A program made the position numbers and the translations under genes. Of a stretch of DNA of 64,000 bases, positions 61,920 to 64,000 are shown piece by piece. How positions within the stretch are numbered: the first letter of the stretch is position 1; the number at the start of each line of letters is the position of its first letter. The DNA is from Xylaria sp. FL1777 (lineage: Eukaryota; Ascomycota; Sordariomycetes; Xylariales; Xylariaceae): contig MU400720.1 in assembly GCA_022578965.1 (NCBI GenBank), positions 1,534 through 65,533 on the forward strand, given 5' to 3'. The notes under the pieces were generated by a model. It made no database searches. It had not been told where the DNA came from and saw only the letters and a program-made list of their open reading frames with translations.

Positions 61920-62360
61920 ATCTTTTTTAATTTTAAAAGAAGCTTAAAAAGCTTTTAAAGAACTAAAACTAAAAGTTACTTTTAATTTTATAGTTAAACT
62001 ACTTAATTTACAAAAAAAAAAAAAGCTAAAAATAAATGCTTTAAATAGTATAATTACAGAAGTTTTAAAATAACTAAAAAACAACAAAAAATAGCACTTA
62101 GTAGCTTATTATTTTAAAGCACTATAAAACGTAGCATTATAATACTTTATATATAACAAAAAACTGCTTGCAATTATTATAGCACTTAAAAAGTAAAAAC
62201 TGTTTTTTATAAAAACTATAAAGCTAATTAAAATTTATTTAAATTATTAAAACTTAACAAAATTTATAATTATATAAAAAATTACTAAATAACATAAAAA
62301 TTAAATAGTTTTTTTTTTTAAGTTTAACTTTAAAATATATTACATTAAGAAAAAAAAAAC
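61920..62360 (+). pseudogene. Ty3/Gypsy RNase H region, stop-riddled
   Basis: The frame from about 61940 reads a degraded AFKELK block. NKKLLAIIIALKK follows at about 62157-62196, where intact elements have a Y-D-KELLAI motif, and FNFKIYYIK at about 62320-62347, the usual end of the domain. Order and spacing fit a Gypsy RT-RNase H unit. Several stops are present. Confidence 0.78.
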
Positions 62361-62639
62361 ATTTAAGCAAATATATTTAGTTAACAAAATCAAAAAGGAT
62401 TTAAAGTTCTAAAAAAAAACATTTAAGTATTATATTTTTAAAGAAATAAAAGCTTAAAAATTAAAGTTATACTTAAAAACTTCATAAATATATAGCTATA
62501 ATAAGCTTATAATTTAAAGAAGTTAATATAACTATAAAAACATAAAAAATTAAAAAATAACAAGCTAATATATAAATATAAGGTTTACTTACTAAAATTT
62601 TTATAAAATAAGTTTATTAAAAAATTTTATAAATATTTA

Positions 62640-63330
62640 TTATATAAACACTAAAAAACAACAAAAATAGTTAAATAATTATAAAAAAAGTATAATTTTT
62701 TAAAACTATAAAACATAGTTAAATTTATTATAAAAAAGTGCAATATTTATAATAAAGCTAAAGCAGCTTAATATAAGCTTTATAAACTACTATAACTTAT
62801 ATAAATATTTAAATAAGCATAACATATTATTGCTTAAGATTTTATTATAGCATTATTTCTATTAATTAATTTAGTTATAAAAGTATAATATAATAAAATA
62901 TAAGTTATTATTAATAGATTTACTAAATATGCTTATTTTTTACTGTTTAAAAAAAATGCAATAATTAAACAACTTATATATGCTTTTATATGCTAATATT
63001 TAAATAAGCATAAGCTATTAAAAAGAATTGTTTTAAACTAAAATAAATTATTTATTTTTAAGTTTAAAACTAGTTTTTTTAAACTTATTAGTATTAAACT
63101 AAAGTTTTTAACTGCTTATTATTTATAAACAAATAAACAAACAAAAAAACTAAACTAAATATTAAAACAATATTTATAAAGTTATATTAACTATTAATAA
63201 AACAATTAAATAAAACTATTACTAATAATATAAATTTTATATAATATATTAATAAACAAAAATATAAATATATTTTTGCATAAAGCTATTTATAAATAGC
63301 AAATAACTATTAAAAAACAAAAAAAAACAT
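62640..63330 (+). pseudogene. Ty3/Gypsy integrase core, stop-riddled
   Basis: Degraded integrase core motifs are readable: INRFTKYAYFLLFKK at about 62911-62958, the block around the second core Asp, and LTAYYL-TNKQTK at about 63108-63147, which corresponds to the conserved TAYHPQTDGQTE-type tract. The order RT, RNase H, integrase on one strand is that of Ty3/Gypsy (Metaviridae) rather than Copia. Confidence 0.78.
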
Positions 63331-63774
63331 TAATAAAAGCATTTGTTATTTTAACTATAGTACTTTAAGCAAAAACTATTATAACAAAAATTAAAACGTT
63401 ATAAGCTAAACTATAACTATGCCTTTAATTTTTATAACAATAAATATTAGTATACTATAACAAAAAACGAATTAAAGGATTAACCTTTAAAAAAGAAAAC
63501 AAAGTTTACTTGCTATAACAAAAACAAAATGCAAACATTAATATTCCTTAAATTAAAACAAAACAACTAAGCAATAAATTAAAATTTAAAAAACTTAGTT
63601 TTTTTAAAATTAAAAAAGATATTTTATTTATTAACTATAAACTATTATTACTAAAAAATATATAAATTTACTTTATTTTTTATATTTTTTTACTAAAATT
63701 AGTACTTATTAAAACATTTATTAAAACACAACTAAAAATAAAATCAAATTAAAACATTTATAAAGTTAAAAATA

Positions 63775-63900
63775 TACTAGATTTTTGTTAAAACAATAAT
63801 AACTTAGAGTATTTTATTAAATAAAAAGAATACTTATATGCTAATAACATTTAAAAACTTAAAAAATACCTAAAAACTGCTAAAGTAGTTATAAATTAGT
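63775..63900 (+). pseudogene. Probable degraded chromodomain at the end of the Gypsy polyprotein
   Basis: A frame near 63805-63890 reads LEYFIK-KEYLYANNI-KLKKYLKTA, matching the YLVKWKGY...TWEP...NL pattern of chromodomains fused to integrase in chromoviruses. The tryptophans are replaced by stops, as TGG-to-TAG/TAA changes would cause. Its position directly after the integrase supports the reading. Confidence 0.65.
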
Positions 63901-64000
63901 TTTACTGCTAATACTTTAACTGCTTAAAACTAGAAAAAAAAAGTCAACTTTAAGGCAAACGCTTAAAGAATTTTAATTAAACTTAAATAAAGCAGCTTGC

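Larger units (their letters stand above)
55250..64000. mobile_element. RIP-degraded AT-rich transposon block
   Basis: From about 55250 to the right edge the sequence is almost only A and T. The surviving G and C are mostly in AGCT-, GCT- and AAC/ACT-type contexts, and CpG is nearly absent. No intact ORF longer than about 75 codons exists, but retrotransposon domains can be read with many stops in the right part. This is the expected outcome of repeat-induced point mutation on a repeated element. The left part (to about 57900) is T-rich on the plus strand and the right part A-rich, suggesting at least two pieces in opposite orientation. The block continues beyond the window. Confidence 0.9.

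Overview
The window looks like nuclear DNA of a filamentous ascomycete (Pezizomycotina; Sordariomycetes is my inference). The genes are typical fungal single-copy genes with short GT-AG introns of about 50-160 bp and lariat-like CTAAC/CTGAC boxes. There is no operon structure. The right end is an extremely AT-rich block in which retrotransposon reading frames survive full of stops, which is the usual product of repeat-induced point mutation (RIP). I assembled exon structures by eye from splice signals, reading phase and family knowledge; no transcript data or database search was available.

Layout. 1-166: a 16-bp minisatellite, probably the edge of another degraded block. 1242-7668: mpo1-like ER protein (-), RNA polymerase II subunit rpb7 (+) and the purine enzyme ade2 (-). 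7669-10175: gene-poor, with unassigned ORF relics. 10176-12277: an eight-exon lysine 2,3-aminomutase with a mitochondrial-like presequence (+). 12278-16123: gene-poor, with one doubtful short ORF. 16124-17161: fungal-specific Ser/Pro-rich protein (+). 19475-24096: vps10 (-). 25090-26010: sterol-methyltransferase-like enzyme (-). 27414-29084: multi-pass membrane protein interrupted by a TGA (+). 31513-33364: NTF2-like protein with a disordered tail (+). 34306-36343: amino-acid permease (-). 37480-39499: GH47 alpha-1,2-mannosidase (-). 40900-41849: atg10 (+). 41888-42639: U2 snRNP B''/msl1 (-). 43074-44323: Arp2/3 subunit ARPC1/arc40 (+). 45404-49379: F-box protein (-). 50293-51653: RanGAP rna1 (+). 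52100-54719: dynamin-like dnm1 (-). About 55250-64000: the RIP-degraded block, whose right part is a plus-strand Ty3/Gypsy chromovirus with reverse transcriptase, RNase H, integrase and chromodomain still recognisable.

The genes do not form one pathway. Several serve membrane traffic and organelle dynamics (vps10, atg10, dnm1, arc40, GH47 mannosidase), and the rest are core transcription, splicing, nuclear transport and purine synthesis. No secondary-metabolite cluster, CRISPR array, rRNA or convincing tRNA was seen. The least ordinary items are the fungal lysine 2,3-aminomutase with a complete set of active-site residues, the stop-interrupted membrane gene, the GC-AG intron in atg10, very small exons in ade2 and rpb7, the dispersed TAGGTA-type words between genes, and the layered transposon block.
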